Below are positions 42,649 to 51,228 of a stretch of DNA of 64,000 nt, one piece after another. The notes below the pieces were generated by a model. It did not search any database. It worked only from the letters and a program-made list of their open reading frames with translations, and was not told where the DNA came from. The position numbers and the translations under genes are program-made. Numbering within the stretch: position 1 is the first letter of the stretch; the number at the start of each line of letters is the position of its first letter. This DNA is from CBDAQA01 sp965198865 (lineage in GTDB: Bacteria > Planctomycetota > Phycisphaerae > Tepidisphaerales > Tepidisphaeraceae): NCBI GenBank assembly GCA_965198865.1, contig CBDAQA010000022.1:248001-312000 (forward strand), written 5' to 3'.

Positions 42649-43473
42649 TCACCCCGCCTCCATCAGCTCCGCCGCCAGGGAACGGTAGTCGGCGGCCCCG
42701 TTGCTCCCCGTGTCGTACTTCAGGATCGTCTGCCCGAAGCTGGGGCTCTCGGCCAGCTTGATGTTCCGGCGGATCCGCGTCTTGAAGATGCGGGCCGACG
42801 ACCAGGGCAGCCCCTTGCCGGCCGCGGCGGCGATGAACGCGTTCAGCTCGCCCACCACCTCCGTGCTCAGCTTCGTCTGGCTGTCGAACATCGTCAGCGC
42901 GATGCCGCTCACCCGCAGCTTCGGGTTCATCCGCTTGTTCACCAGCTGCACCGTCTCCAGCAGCTTGGCCACGCCCTGCAGCGGCAGGAAGTGGGGCTGC
43001 ATGGGGATTAGCACCTCGCCGGCCGCCGCCAACGCGTTGATCGTCAGCAACCCCAGCGACGGGGGGCAGTCGATCATCACGAAGTCGTACGGGTCCGTGC
43101 CCGGCGTCTGCGCCGCCACCGCCTCCAGCCGCCGCCGCAGGAGCATCTCCCGGCCCAGCACCGTCACCAGCTCCACCTCGGCCGCGGCCAGGTCGATGCT
43201 GCTGGGCAGGAGCCAGATGCGCTCACCGACCGCTTGGATCGCCTCGGTCATCGGGGCCGGGTCGTCGGTGGCGCGCTCGTCGATCAGCACGTCGTACAGG
43301 CTCGGCTTCTCGGGCTCAGGGTCGACGCCGTAGTTGATGGTGAGGTGGGCCTGCGGGTCGAGGTCGATCAGCAGCACCCGCCGGCCGCGCTCGGCCAGGG
43401 CGGCCCCGAGGTTGACGGTGGTCGTCGTCTTCCCGACGCCGCCCTTCTGGTTCATTACGGCGATGGTTCTCAT
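42649..43473 (-). CDS. parA: ParA/Soj-family ATPase
   Basis: A 274-residue deviant Walker ATPase. N-Q-K-G-G-V-G-K-T-T-T-T-V-N near 8-21 has the signature Lys of the family; D-L-D-P-Q-A-H is motif A' and M-I-D-C-P-P-S-L-G-L-L is motif B. It fits chromosomal ParA/Soj proteins, which move DNA or large protein cargo by patterning on the nucleoid. No parB gene or parS site follows, so the partner is elsewhere or the cargo is not DNA. Downstream it meets the broken Rpn gene. Confidence 0.88.
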   Translation of the reverse strand: MRTIAVMNQKGGVGKTTTTVNLGAALAERGRRVLLIDLDPQAHLTINYGVDPEPEKPSLYDVLIDERATDDPAPMTEAIQAVGERIWLLPSSIDLAAAEVELVTVLGREMLLRRRLEAVAAQTPGTDPYDFVMIDCPPSLGLLTINALAAAGEVLIPMQPHFLPLQGVAKLLETVQLVNKRMNPKLRVSGIALTMFDSQTKLSTEVVGELNAFIAAAAGKGLPWSSARIFKTRIRRNIKLAESPSFGQTILKYDTGSNGAADYRSLAAELMEAG

Positions 43474-43618
43474 GGGTCGGTCGTCGGTCGCAGGTTGCGG
43501 GTGGTCGAACGCGTGAGGTTCCGTTGTCGGTCGCCAGGCTCACCCCGTCAACGGCGCGGCGCGGGATTACCAGTCAACCGACAACCCACCATTATCAACC
43601 CGTCAGAAACCAACGAAA

Positions 43619-43652
43619 AAGCCCCCTTCCGCCGTGGCAGGGAAGGGGGCTT
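43619..43652 (-). terminator. Rho-independent terminator (minus strand)
   Basis: On the minus strand a 12-base stem (AAGCCCCCTTCC / GGAAGGGGGCTT) with a 10-base loop is followed by a run of T. It lies 182 bases after the small Lys-rich gene and probably ends its transcript. Confidence 0.7.
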
Positions 43653-43833
43653 CGTGTTTCGGGGCCCAAGTTGGAGCCGGGGCCAAAACGGTAGGGGCGA
43701 ACGTTGGTTCGCCGGACCACTTGCACCGGGCGATACATTGTGGGAGCTGCGAGACTCCCGAAATGCCACGTGCCCGGCGGGACTCGGCGGTCGGCGCGAT
43801 CAGCTCACGCCACCGGCGACACAAGAGGAAGAG

Positions 43834-43911
43834 TTACTTCTTCTTGGTAGCCTTCTTCGCCGTCGTCTTCTTCGCGGTCGTCTTCTTCGCAGCAGCCTTC
43901 TTCATTGCCAT
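43834..43911 (-). CDS. Lys/Ala-rich histone H1-like peptide
   Basis: A 25-residue peptide, M-A-M-K-K-A-A-A-K-K-T-T-A-K-K-T-T-A-K-K, then A-T-K-K-K. It is preceded by GGAAGGAGGTGAGG, a near-perfect ribosome site at ideal spacing, and followed by a rho-independent terminator. The composition matches the C-terminal tails of bacterial histone H1-like proteins (Hc1/HctB, AlgP), so it may bind DNA. The core ribosome site is one of the strongest in the window, which argues that this short gene is real. Confidence 0.65.
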   Translation of the reverse strand: MAMKKAAAKKTTAKKTTAKKATKKK

Positions 43912-44118
43912 GTGTGCCTCACCTCCTTCCAGCCCCGTGATGGAGCAAGGCAAGAATCTAAGGGGCGCGCGATTTGCGGTCAATGAAATTCCGTGGTTGC
44001 GAAGTTGTTTTTCACGTCGCTCGTAGCGCTGCCGACCGTTCGTCGGCGACCCTGTTAGACTCCGCCGGTCACGTGTCATCGGTCGCCGACGGCACCGGCG
44101 TTGAATCGGGAGCATCGC

Positions 44119-46044
44119 ATGTGTGGCTTCGCCGGCGTGGTCGTGTGGGACGAGCGGTACCGCGTGTCGCCGGAGACGCTCCGCCGCATGAGCGCCGCCG
44201 TCGCCCACCGCGGCCCCGACGGCGAGGGGCTGAGGCTCACGCGCGAGCTCGAGCCGATCACGCCCGACACGCCCCAGGTCGCCCTCGCCTTCCGCCGGCT
44301 GGCGATCCTCGACCCCGATGAACGGTCCATGCAACCGTTCACCGACGGCCGACGTTGGCTCGTGTTTAACGGCGAAATCTACAACTTCCGCGAGCTGCGG
44401 GCCGAGCTGACGGTACTCCGTCCGGCGTACGAGTGGCGCACCACCGGCGACACCGAGGTGCTGCTGGCCGCCTACGCCGAGTGGGGCGAGCGGTGCGTCG
44501 AGAAGCTCAACGGCATGTTCGCGTTCGCGGTGTGGGACGAGGTCGAGCGGACGCTGTTCCTCGCGCGGGATCGTATGGGGCAGAAGCCGCTGTACTACGC
44601 GACTGCCGACTCCGGCGGGTACGGGTTCGCCGCGATTGCCTTCGCCAGCGAACTCGGGCCGCTGCAGGCGACGGGTTGGACGGTCGTCGGCAGCTTGAAC
44701 GAGGGGGCGGTCGCAGACGTGCTGCGATACGGGTACACGGTCGGCCGCGGTTCGGCCGTGAGGCCGTGCCGGCAACACGGTCGGCTGTCGATGTCGTACC
44801 GGTGGAGCCCCGAGTCGGGTCGGGCAACGGACGTCGGCTGCCGCTTCTACTCTCATTCGAAGACGAGCCACCCGTCGCGATCGGCGGATTCGGCCGCCCC
44901 GGTCACGGCGACCCGCGAGTTGGTCCGCCAGGCCGTCGAGCGGCAGTTAGTGTCCGACGTCCCGCTGGGCGTGTTCCTGTCCGGCGGCGTCGACTCCAGC
45001 GTCATCGCCGCCTGCGCCCGCCGGGCTGGCCCGGTGCGGACATTCAGCGTCGCCTTCGATGACCCGCGGTACGACGAGAGCGGGCACGCTGCAGCCGTCG
45101 CCAAGCACCTGGGTACGGAACACCAGACGTTCCACGTCACGCCCGACGCGGTAATCGACCTGCCGAAGCTGGCAGCGGTGTTCGGCGAGCCGTTCGCCGA
45201 CAGCTCTGCCCTGCCAACGCACTACCTGGCCCGCGAGACCCGCCGGTACGTGACGGTCGCCTTGAGCGGGGATGGCGGCGACGAGCTCTTCGGCGGGTAC
45301 GACCGCTACCGTGCGATGTTGTGGGGGCGGCGGCTGCGGCCGCTGGCGACCGATGCGGTGACGGCTGCGGGCCGGAGACTCGCCCGTGGTCACCCCAAGT
45401 CGTGGATCGCCCGCGCCGGCCGGCTGCTCGCATCGCTCGGGCGGTCCGACGCCGACCGGTACGACGGGCTCATGCGTCTGTTCGACGACGCCACCCTGGC
45501 CGCGCTGTGGCCCGGTTGCGAGCACCGGTCGTTGATCGCCGAGCGGTTCGCCCGACTGTCGGCCGGCCGGGACGTCGTGCAAGCAGCGTTGGCGGTCGAC
45601 CGCGCCACCTACCTGCCCGGCGACCTGCTGGCGAAAGTTGACCGCTGCTCCATGCTCCACGGCCTGGAGGTCCGCAGCCCGTTCATGGACCCCGACGTGG
45701 TCACGTTCGCCGCCGGGCTGACGACGGACCAGCTGCTCAAGGGCGGGCCCAAGCGGATGCTGCGGGAGGCGTTCGCCGACGACCTGCCTGCGTGGGTGTT
45801 CAAGCGGCGGAAGATGGGCTTCGCCGTGCCGGTCGGCGACTGGTTCCGCGGGCCGCTGCGGGCGATGCTGCGGGACACGTTGTTCTCCGCTCACGCGTTC
45901 GGGCGGAGCCACTTCGACATGGCCGTCGTCCAACGGCTGGTCGACGAACACCAGTCGAAGCGCGTCGACCACGGGCAACGGCTGTACGCGCTCCTGATGC
46001 TGGAACTGTGGTGGGACACGGTGCGGGCGGTGGACCGCGGATGA
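44119..46044 (+). CDS. asnB: Asparagine synthetase (glutamine-hydrolysing)
   Basis: A 641-residue enzyme that makes Asn or an amidated product from Asp, ATP and glutamine. Cys2 (M-C-G-F-A-G) is the amidotransferase nucleophile, with A-H-R-G-P-D-G, N-G-E-I-Y-N and the G-D-T-E-V segment. The synthetase half has the PP-loop S-G-G-V-D-S-S. The start is the ATG giving Cys2. The linker (about 210-260) has an odd Arg/Ser/Cys-rich composition; another frame there looks more family-like, so two compensating frameshifts are possible. AsnB paralogues often modify surface glycans or peptides. Confidence 0.9.
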   Translation: MCGFAGVVVWDERYRVSPETLRRMSAAVAHRGPDGEGLRLTRELEPITPDTPQVALAFRRLAILDPDERSMQPFTDGRRWLVFNGEIYNFRELRAELTVLRPAYEWRTTGDTEVLLAAYAEWGERCVEKLNGMFAFAVWDEVERTLFLARDRMGQKPLYYATADSGGYGFAAIAFASELGPLQATGWTVVGSLNEGAVADVLRYGYTVGRGSAVRPCRQHGRLSMSYRWSPESGRATDVGCRFYSHSKTSHPSRSADSAAPVTATRELVRQAVERQLVSDVPLGVFLSGGVDSSVIAACARRAGPVRTFSVAFDDPRYDESGHAAAVAKHLGTEHQTFHVTPDAVIDLPKLAAVFGEPFADSSALPTHYLARETRRYVTVALSGDGGDELFGGYDRYRAMLWGRRLRPLATDAVTAAGRRLARGHPKSWIARAGRLLASLGRSDADRYDGLMRLFDDATLAALWPGCEHRSLIAERFARLSAGRDVVQAALAVDRATYLPGDLLAKVDRCSMLHGLEVRSPFMDPDVVTFAAGLTTDQLLKGGPKRMLREAFADDLPAWVFKRRKMGFAVPVGDWFRGPLRAMLRDTLFSAHAFGRSHFDMAVVQRLVDEHQSKRVDHGQRLYALLMLELWWDTVRAVDRG

Positions 46045-46055
46045 TATCCGCGGCT

Positions 46056-47111
46056 TTATTCGGATCCCAGCGTGTCGAACGTCTCGCCCAGGACCCGCTC
46101 GATCGCCTGCCGGGTGCAGGTGGCGGCGAACGATCGGGCCGAGTCGCACTTGCCGGACCGGCGGGCGAATAGGGCGCTTGACCACCGCGTCGTCAACGCC
46201 TCGGCGGCAAACGAGCGGGGATCGGTCACGGCCTCCAGCTTGGCGTAGGCGGCGTCCGTTTCGTCGCACAATCGCTCGACCTTGGCCTTGATGACGGCGT
46301 ACATCGGCCGGAGCTCGGGGAAGTAGCTGAGGAACTCGTCCGACTCGCCAGCGCGGATCACGGCCAGCATTCGCCGCGGCGACAGCGAGTCCTTCAGGTG
46401 GGCCATCGCCACGTAGGCGGGAGCCTTCACCTTCACCCGGTGGAACGCGGCGTCGCAGACCACGTACCCCTCGGCCGCAAAGGGGTCGATGTCGGCCGCA
46501 GCCGAAAGGATCTCGTCCAGCGTCGCGAGCGGGTGAGTCCGCACGATCTCCCATCCCAGGTCGATCGCCGACGAGGGCGGCAGCTCGGTCAGGTCCGACA
46601 TTCGCCGGACGCCGTGCAGCACGATCCGGCTGGTCGCGTGCTGCACCACGATGCGGTTCTGCGGCGTCAGCAGCTCCAGCATGAAGCACCGGTCGGCGTC
46701 GTCAGGCGGCAGGGAATAGCCCAGACCGTGAAACGTTTGCCAGAACAGGTCCGCGAACGTGCGGTCCTCGCCGTGGGCGTGGCCGCCCGCGTCCGGCACG
46801 TTGCGCGAGGCGACGTGCCACTGGTCGGCGTAGCGGTACATCGTGATCAGCGAGCCGTCGAGCTTCTCGTACACCTGGGCCGTCGCCCAGGTGATCGGGG
46901 CGGCGTTCGGCTCGGCGTAGTTGAAGAACTTCGTGTACGGGAACGAAACCGGCCGCCAATCGTCCGCCTCGTCCAGGATGATCCCCCGGCACTCCTGCAC
47001 GATCGGCTCCGCCATCGGGCTGTCGATCTGGCTGTACTTCAGCAGGACCAGGCTCCGGTACTTGGGGTGCCGAACCGCGCGCACGGCGTATCGGCGTTCT
47101 AGCTCGGCCAA
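46056..47111 (-). CDS. T4 Rnl1-family RNA ligase
   Basis: An ATP-dependent RNA ligase. E-K-L-D-G-S (Lys83, counting from the TTG at 47111) is the adenylated motif I; E-C-R-G-I-I-L before it and E-G-Y-V-V-C (IV) and K-V-K-A-P (V) after it match T4 RnlA-type enzymes, which seal tRNA breaks. The start is unclear: the frame stays open to about 47208 and the residues T-A-F-T-T-P-L-Q-I-V-T-F-L-K-S-H-G-L upstream look coding, but no ATG, GTG or TTG occurs there, even after the AGGAGAG site near 47166. The true start may have mutated. Converges with asnB. Confidence 0.82.
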   Translation of the reverse strand: MAELERRYAVRAVRHPKYRSLVLLKYSQIDSPMAEPIVQECRGIILDEADDWRPVSFPYTKFFNYAEPNAAPITWATAQVYEKLDGSLITMYRYADQWHVASRNVPDAGGHAHGEDRTFADLFWQTFHGLGYSLPPDDADRCFMLELLTPQNRIVVQHATSRIVLHGVRRMSDLTELPPSSAIDLGWEIVRTHPLATLDEILSAAADIDPFAAEGYVVCDAAFHRVKVKAPAYVAMAHLKDSLSPRRMLAVIRAGESDEFLSYFPELRPMYAVIKAKVERLCDETDAAYAKLEAVTDPRSFAAEALTTRWSSALFARRSGKCDSARSFAATCTRQAIERVLGETFDTLGSE

Positions 47112-47224
47112 GCCGTGGCTTTTGAGGAAGGTGACGATCTGTAGCGGGGTGGTGAAAGCGGTCTCTCCTGTTGGTCGATGGCAACCTTCTATCCGTCGCG
47201 CAAACCATCATGATGAGACTTCGC

Positions 47225-47298
47225 CCCGTCCACGCCAGCGTCTGAGGTACGCCGAAGACCCGGGCCTTGGGCGTGCCTCGGACGCCGGCGTGGACGGG
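47225..47298. repeat. REP-like palindrome
   Basis: A 74-base palindrome with 29-base imperfect arms (47225-47253, 47270-47298) carrying GCGTCTGAGGTACGCC and GGCGTGCCTCGGACGCC. It is related to the element at 19880-19973 and lies between two minus-strand genes. Confidence 0.65.
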
Positions 47299-47309
47299 AG
47301 TTCATGAGT

Positions 47310-48245
47310 TTAAAGCCTCGCATCGTACGGCCGCATATCCATCGTCGGGTACCGCAGCTGCACGGCCGCCCGCGTCTCGTCGGTCCAGTAGGGATCGCCG
47401 GGCTTCGGGAACCCCAGTAGCTCGCGCTGCCGGGGCATGGCGCGGGCGATGAACGCCTGCAGGTCCTCGTTCTCGCCCAGGCGCGGCCAGTGATGGTAGC
47501 CCTGGAAGCCATGGGCGGCGGACCGGTACACCAGGTGGTGGCTGAACCGCGCCCCTTCGTCGGCGCTGATGCCGCCGGCGCGGTGCCAGGTGCGCATGCC
47601 GAACAGCAGCAGGTCGCCGGGGTTGGTCAGGACCGGCTTCTCGTGGCGGTACAGCTCGGGGCAGCGCTTGCGCGTGCGGTGCGTCGGCCAGAGCGGCATC
47701 TCGCGGGTGTGGTCCTGGCTGACCACCCAGGTGGGGCCGAGCTCGTTGGACACGTCTGAGTAGTACAGGATCGCGTTTACCTGGCGATAGTCGTCATCGT
47801 CGCGGGGGACGACCAGGGTGTTGCCCTGGTAGTCCAGGTGCATGCCCTGCTCGAAGTCGCCGGCCGTCTCGGCGTACTTCGCCCAGATGGCGGCCTGGCT
47901 CAACCGAATGTCGGTCGTGCCTAGCACGTGCTCGACGAATGCAACGATCTCCGGATGGGTGGAGATGTCGTTGAGCGCGTGGCCGACGAACGGGAACTCG
48001 GTCTGCAGGTGCTCGGGGTCGTCTTGGATGGCCCCGTAGCGCTCGGGGGCGGCGGCCAACTCGTCGGCGGTGGGGTAGTAGCGCAGGAAGTTGTCCTGCG
48101 CCGGCGACAGCTCGTCCGGGGTCAGGAAGCCGGGGACGATCACGTAGCCGTGCTTGAGGTAATGCTCGGTCTGCTGGGGAGTAATTCGCACGGGGACGAC
48201 TGTCCGCCAGTCGGCCGCTGACGTCAACCGCTGCCGGCTGGTCAC
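47310..48245 (-). CDS. Phytanoyl-CoA dioxygenase (PhyH)-like protein
   Basis: A 311-residue Fe(II)/2-oxoglutarate dioxygenase. H-L-D-Y-Q-G-N supplies the H-x-D iron ligands, and W-H-R-A-G the distal His; the Arg about ten residues later would bind 2-oxoglutarate. Y-L-K-H-G-Y-V-I-V-P-G-F-L-T-P near the N-terminus is the PhyH opening. The GTG start overlaps the previous stop as GTGA; a second GTG at 48191 would remove 18 residues. The substrate is unknown; members hydroxylate lipids, antibiotics or other small molecules. Confidence 0.82.
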   Translation of the reverse strand: MTSRQRLTSAADWRTVVPVRITPQQTEHYLKHGYVIVPGFLTPDELSPAQDNFLRYYPTADELAAAPERYGAIQDDPEHLQTEFPFVGHALNDISTHPEIVAFVEHVLGTTDIRLSQAAIWAKYAETAGDFEQGMHLDYQGNTLVVPRDDDDYRQVNAILYYSDVSNELGPTWVVSQDHTREMPLWPTHRTRKRCPELYRHEKPVLTNPGDLLLFGMRTWHRAGGISADEGARFSHHLVYRSAAHGFQGYHHWPRLGENEDLQAFIARAMPRQRELLGFPKPGDPYWTDETRAAVQLRYPTMDMRPYDARL

Positions 48246-48499
48246 ACGCTCGACTTGCCGCGGGCAATCACGAAGTACAGGATCGCCCCCAGCCCGCCGG
48301 TGAAGATGATCACCAGCGCCCAGAGCAGCTTCTCATTGGTCGTCTTGGAGCTGCTGAGGACGTCAACCAGCATCCAGATGGTGAACGCAAAGATGGCCAG
48401 TCCGATCCCCAGGCCGATCAACCCGCACCCGCCGGCGAGGATGCCGCCGCCGGCACCGCCGGAGTTGTTGGCCTGGGCGAGCAGTTGCAGTGCCGTCAT
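48242..48499 (-). CDS. PLDc_N-type small membrane protein
   Basis: An 85-residue protein with two helices (about 25-48 and 58-78). I-W-M-L-V-D-V-L followed by E-K-L-L-W-A-L-V-I-I-F-T-G-G-L-G-A-I-L-Y-F matches the phospholipase D-nuclease N-terminal (PLDc_N) membrane module, here stand-alone. It ends four bases inside the start of the dioxygenase gene. The Gly-rich stretch at 13-32 precedes the first helix. Confidence 0.75.
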   Translation of the reverse strand: MTALQLLAQANNSGGAGGGILAGGCGLIGLGIGLAIFAFTIWMLVDVLSSSKTTNEKLLWALVIIFTGGLGAILYFVIARGKSSV

Positions 48500-48589
48500 C
48501 GTCGCGCCTCCAAAGGGTTCGAAGCCAATCGCCCGCGCTGCGCGGGTGGACGGGCTTTTACCCGTCGCCGCCGCGGCAACGCAACTTGC

Positions 48590-49192
48590 TTAATTCGCGT
48601 GGTCCCGCTCCAGGTGGTCGATCATCGCCCGGACGGCCGGCGCCAGGCGGGACAGGGCTAGCGCCGTGTCCCGGTTCAACCGGCGCAGGTGGCCGACCAG
48701 GCCCGGCCGGCGGAGCAGGGCGGCGGCGATCACGCCGGGGCGGGGGCGACCGGTGTCGGTCACGAACCGGACGACGGCCGGGTCGAGCACGTCGCCGGCA
48801 TCATCACTGATGGCCCGCACCCCGATAACCGACAACCCGCGCGGCTCCGCCCACCGCTTGACGACTGCCTGCTCCATGTCGACCACGGCCGCCGCGGTCG
48901 CGGTGAAGATCGCTGCCTTCTCAGCCACGGTCGACACGACGCGTTCCACCGTGTGGATCGAGCCACACTTGACCCCGGCGAACGACGGGCCGTCCGTGAC
49001 GACGTCGCCCACGGCCAACGAAGGGTCGACCGCGCCCCCGACGCCCGCCATCAGAACGCGTGTCGTACCCGGTGGGACGACAACCGCTGTGAGCCGCCTC
49101 GCCCCAATGCCGATTGTGGTGGTATTCAGCCCCACCCGTCTCAGCGCCCGGGCTTCCACTGTGACGGCCGTTAAAATAAGAACTTCGGGCAT
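48590..49192 (-). CDS. hpnG: Adenosylhopane nucleosidase-like protein
   Basis: A 200-residue nucleoside phosphorylase-fold protein (MTA/SAH nucleosidase superfamily). A-G-V-G-G-A-V-D-P-S-L near 50 is the phosphate/ribose region and V-V-D-M-E-Q-A near 103 the conserved M-E/D-M-E purine site. It diverges, 84 bases apart, from hpnH. In hopanoid synthesis HpnG removes adenine from adenosylhopane to give ribosylhopane, so the pairing supports HpnG over a general MTA nucleosidase. It is slightly shorter than typical HpnG. Confidence 0.82.
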   Translation of the reverse strand: MPEVLILTAVTVEARALRRVGLNTTTIGIGARRLTAVVVPPGTTRVLMAGVGGAVDPSLAVGDVVTDGPSFAGVKCGSIHTVERVVSTVAEKAAIFTATAAAVVDMEQAVVKRWAEPRGLSVIGVRAISDDAGDVLDPAVVRFVTDTGRPRPGVIAAALLRRPGLVGHLRRLNRDTALALSRLAPAVRAMIDHLERDHAN

Positions 49193-49276
49193 GCCGGGTC
49201 GAATATACTGCTGTGGTCGGCGTTTGGCGGTGCGTCATGTGGCCGCTATGCTGCCGAGTCAGAAGGAACACAAAAT

Positions 49277-50395
49277 ATGGGCGTCCCGATCTCTCAGATG
49301 TGGACCGTGGCCAGTTACGTGCTCGGCCAGAAGATCCGCGGCAACAAGCACTACCCGCTCGTGCTCATGCTGGAGCCGCTGTTTCGCTGCAACCTGGCCT
49401 GCGCCGGCTGCGGGAAGATCCAGTACCCGGCCCACGTCCTGAAGAAGAACCTGTCGCCCGAGGACTGCTTCAAGGCGGTCGACGAGTGCGGGGCCCCGAT
49501 GGTCTCCATCCCCGGTGGCGAGCCGCTGCTGCACCCGAACATCAAGGAGATCGTCGAGGGGCTGGTCGCCCGCAAGAAGTACATCTACCTGTGTACGAAC
49601 GCGCTGCTGCTGGAGGAGAAGATCGATCTCTTCAAGCCCAGCAAGTACCTCACGTTCAGCGTGCACATGGACGGGCAGAAGGACCACCACGACTTCGCCG
49701 TGTGCAAGGAGGGGACCTACGACGTGGCCGTCCGCGGCATCAAAGAAGCGGTCAAGCGCGGCTTCCGCGTGACTACCAACACCACCCTGTTCGACGGCAC
49801 CGACCCCAAGTCGGTCCGGGCGTTCTTCGACGAGATGATGGCCCTGGGTGTCGAGGGTATGATGCTCTCGCCTGGCTATAGCTACGACAAGGCACCCGAC
49901 CAGAAGCACTTCCTCGGCAAGCGCCGCACCCGCGAGCTGTTCAACAAGATCCTCGCCAACCGCAAGAAGAGCTGGGTCTTCAACCAGAGCCCGCTGTTCC
50001 TCGAGTACCTGATGGGCAAGCGGAACTACACCTGCACCCCCTGGGGCATGCCCACCTACAACGTGTTCGGCTGGCAGAAGCCGTGCTACCTGCTGCAGGA
50101 TGGGTATGCCGACACGTTCCAGGAGCTGATCGAGACGACCAGCTGGAAGAGCTACGGCACCGAGAGCGGCAACCCCAAGTGCGCCAACTGCATGGTCCAC
50201 AGCGGGTACGAGGCCACCAGCGTTGACCACGCCTTCGGCAGCATTAAAGGCATGGCCTCTATGGTGAAGGCGATCCTGTTCAACCGCTACGTCGACCCCG
50301 CGGCCGAGAAGGCGCTGGACGAGCCAGTGGCGCACGGCGGGGCAGTGGTGCCGCTGACGATCAGCGCGGGCAGGCGCGAGACGGTCGGCGTCTGA
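49277..50395 (+). CDS. hpnH: Adenosyl-hopene transferase
   Basis: A 372-residue radical-SAM enzyme that adds the 5'-deoxyadenosyl group to diploptene, giving adenosylhopane, the first step toward C35 hopanoids. The start M-G-V-P-I-S-Q-M-W-T and R-C-N-L-A-C-A-G-C (Cys38, 42, 45) with G-K-I-Q-Y-P are diagnostic of HpnH; P-G-G-E-P-L-L-H-P follows, and a C-terminal C-A-N-C-M-V-H segment is present. AAGGAA precedes the ATG and a TATACT lies 68 bases upstream. No squalene-hopene cyclase is in the window. Confidence 0.95.
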   Translation: MGVPISQMWTVASYVLGQKIRGNKHYPLVLMLEPLFRCNLACAGCGKIQYPAHVLKKNLSPEDCFKAVDECGAPMVSIPGGEPLLHPNIKEIVEGLVARKKYIYLCTNALLLEEKIDLFKPSKYLTFSVHMDGQKDHHDFAVCKEGTYDVAVRGIKEAVKRGFRVTTNTTLFDGTDPKSVRAFFDEMMALGVEGMMLSPGYSYDKAPDQKHFLGKRRTRELFNKILANRKKSWVFNQSPLFLEYLMGKRNYTCTPWGMPTYNVFGWQKPCYLLQDGYADTFQELIETTSWKSYGTESGNPKCANCMVHSGYEATSVDHAFGSIKGMASMVKAILFNRYVDPAAEKALDEPVAHGGAVVPLTISAGRRETVGV

Positions 50396-50412
50396 TTCAA
50401 GGGGAAGCGTGG

Positions 50413-51204
50413 ATGGCGGAGCCGCGACAACCGTTGGAGTACGCCAACGCCCCATCGGTTTACCGGCGGCGCGTTCGCTGGGCGGTGGTTGTTGCCATCC
50501 TCCTGCTGGTTGCCGGATATGGTTGGCGTCGGTGGCCGCAGTTTCGCGGCTGGCTGTCGCTGGCCGAACTTCGGCACCGCGTCCTGACGTCCGCCGTGGC
50601 GGCAACTCAGCCTGCCGTTGCGATGACTCCAACCGACTCGCCCGACTCCTGGCTCAACGCCTTGATTGCAAAAGCGCCGAACGACGCCGTTTGGCGCCAG
50701 GCCCAAGCCTTCTTGATTCCGCCGTTGGCAAGGGAGCCTGGCCCGCCGGTGTTGCTCTTCCTGCACGAGCGCGACACCTCTGCGGGCCTGCAGCGAGCCG
50801 TTTCGCTCCACCTCTCGCCGATGTGTGGGCCGGATCTCGCCTACCTCAGCCTCTACGTCCGCCTGTTCGACCCAGGGACCCTGATGCACCCCGTGCTTCG
50901 CGAGATCAGCGTCGGCCCGGTCAGGGGTCTGAAGGTTGACGGGACGATCCCCGGTTTTCCTGGTGTCCGCCTGGGTCTGGCGAGGATCCCGTGGGGACAC
51001 TCGTTCGACGTCGCGCCGGCCCAGCCCGATTCGGCCGACCCGTCGCAGTTCACCGTCTCGTACACGCTGGATGGTCACCCTGCCCAATTGGTCGGTCGCC
51101 TGGATGACGACGGGGGCCTGACCTTCCGCACATCTGACGGCTCGGCACTTCCGGTCGCCGTCCCTTCGCCGACGACTCGACATAGTTCACCGGGTAGAAT
51201 GTAG
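50413..51204 (+). CDS. Single-helix membrane protein, unknown
   Basis: A 263-residue protein with a basic cytoplasmic start and one helix (about 24-41) that anchors a large outer domain. The outer part has F-L-I-P-P-L, V-L-L-F-L-H-E-R-D-T and a beta-rich second half but no family I recognise. It follows hpnH after 17 bases, so it is probably co-transcribed. Confidence 0.55.
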   Translation: MAEPRQPLEYANAPSVYRRRVRWAVVVAILLLVAGYGWRRWPQFRGWLSLAELRHRVLTSAVAATQPAVAMTPTDSPDSWLNALIAKAPNDAVWRQAQAFLIPPLAREPGPPVLLFLHERDTSAGLQRAVSLHLSPMCGPDLAYLSLYVRLFDPGTLMHPVLREISVGPVRGLKVDGTIPGFPGVRLGLARIPWGHSFDVAPAQPDSADPSQFTVSYTLDGHPAQLVGRLDDDGGLTFRTSDGSALPVAVPSPTTRHSSPGRM

Positions 51205-51228
51205 CTTGTCCATTGGAGACCGTATTCC

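Noticed and set aside
42649..43473. ParA as a sign of a plasmid or integrated replicon
   Set aside because: No ParB, replication protein or partition site; surrounding genes are chromosomal housekeeping types.
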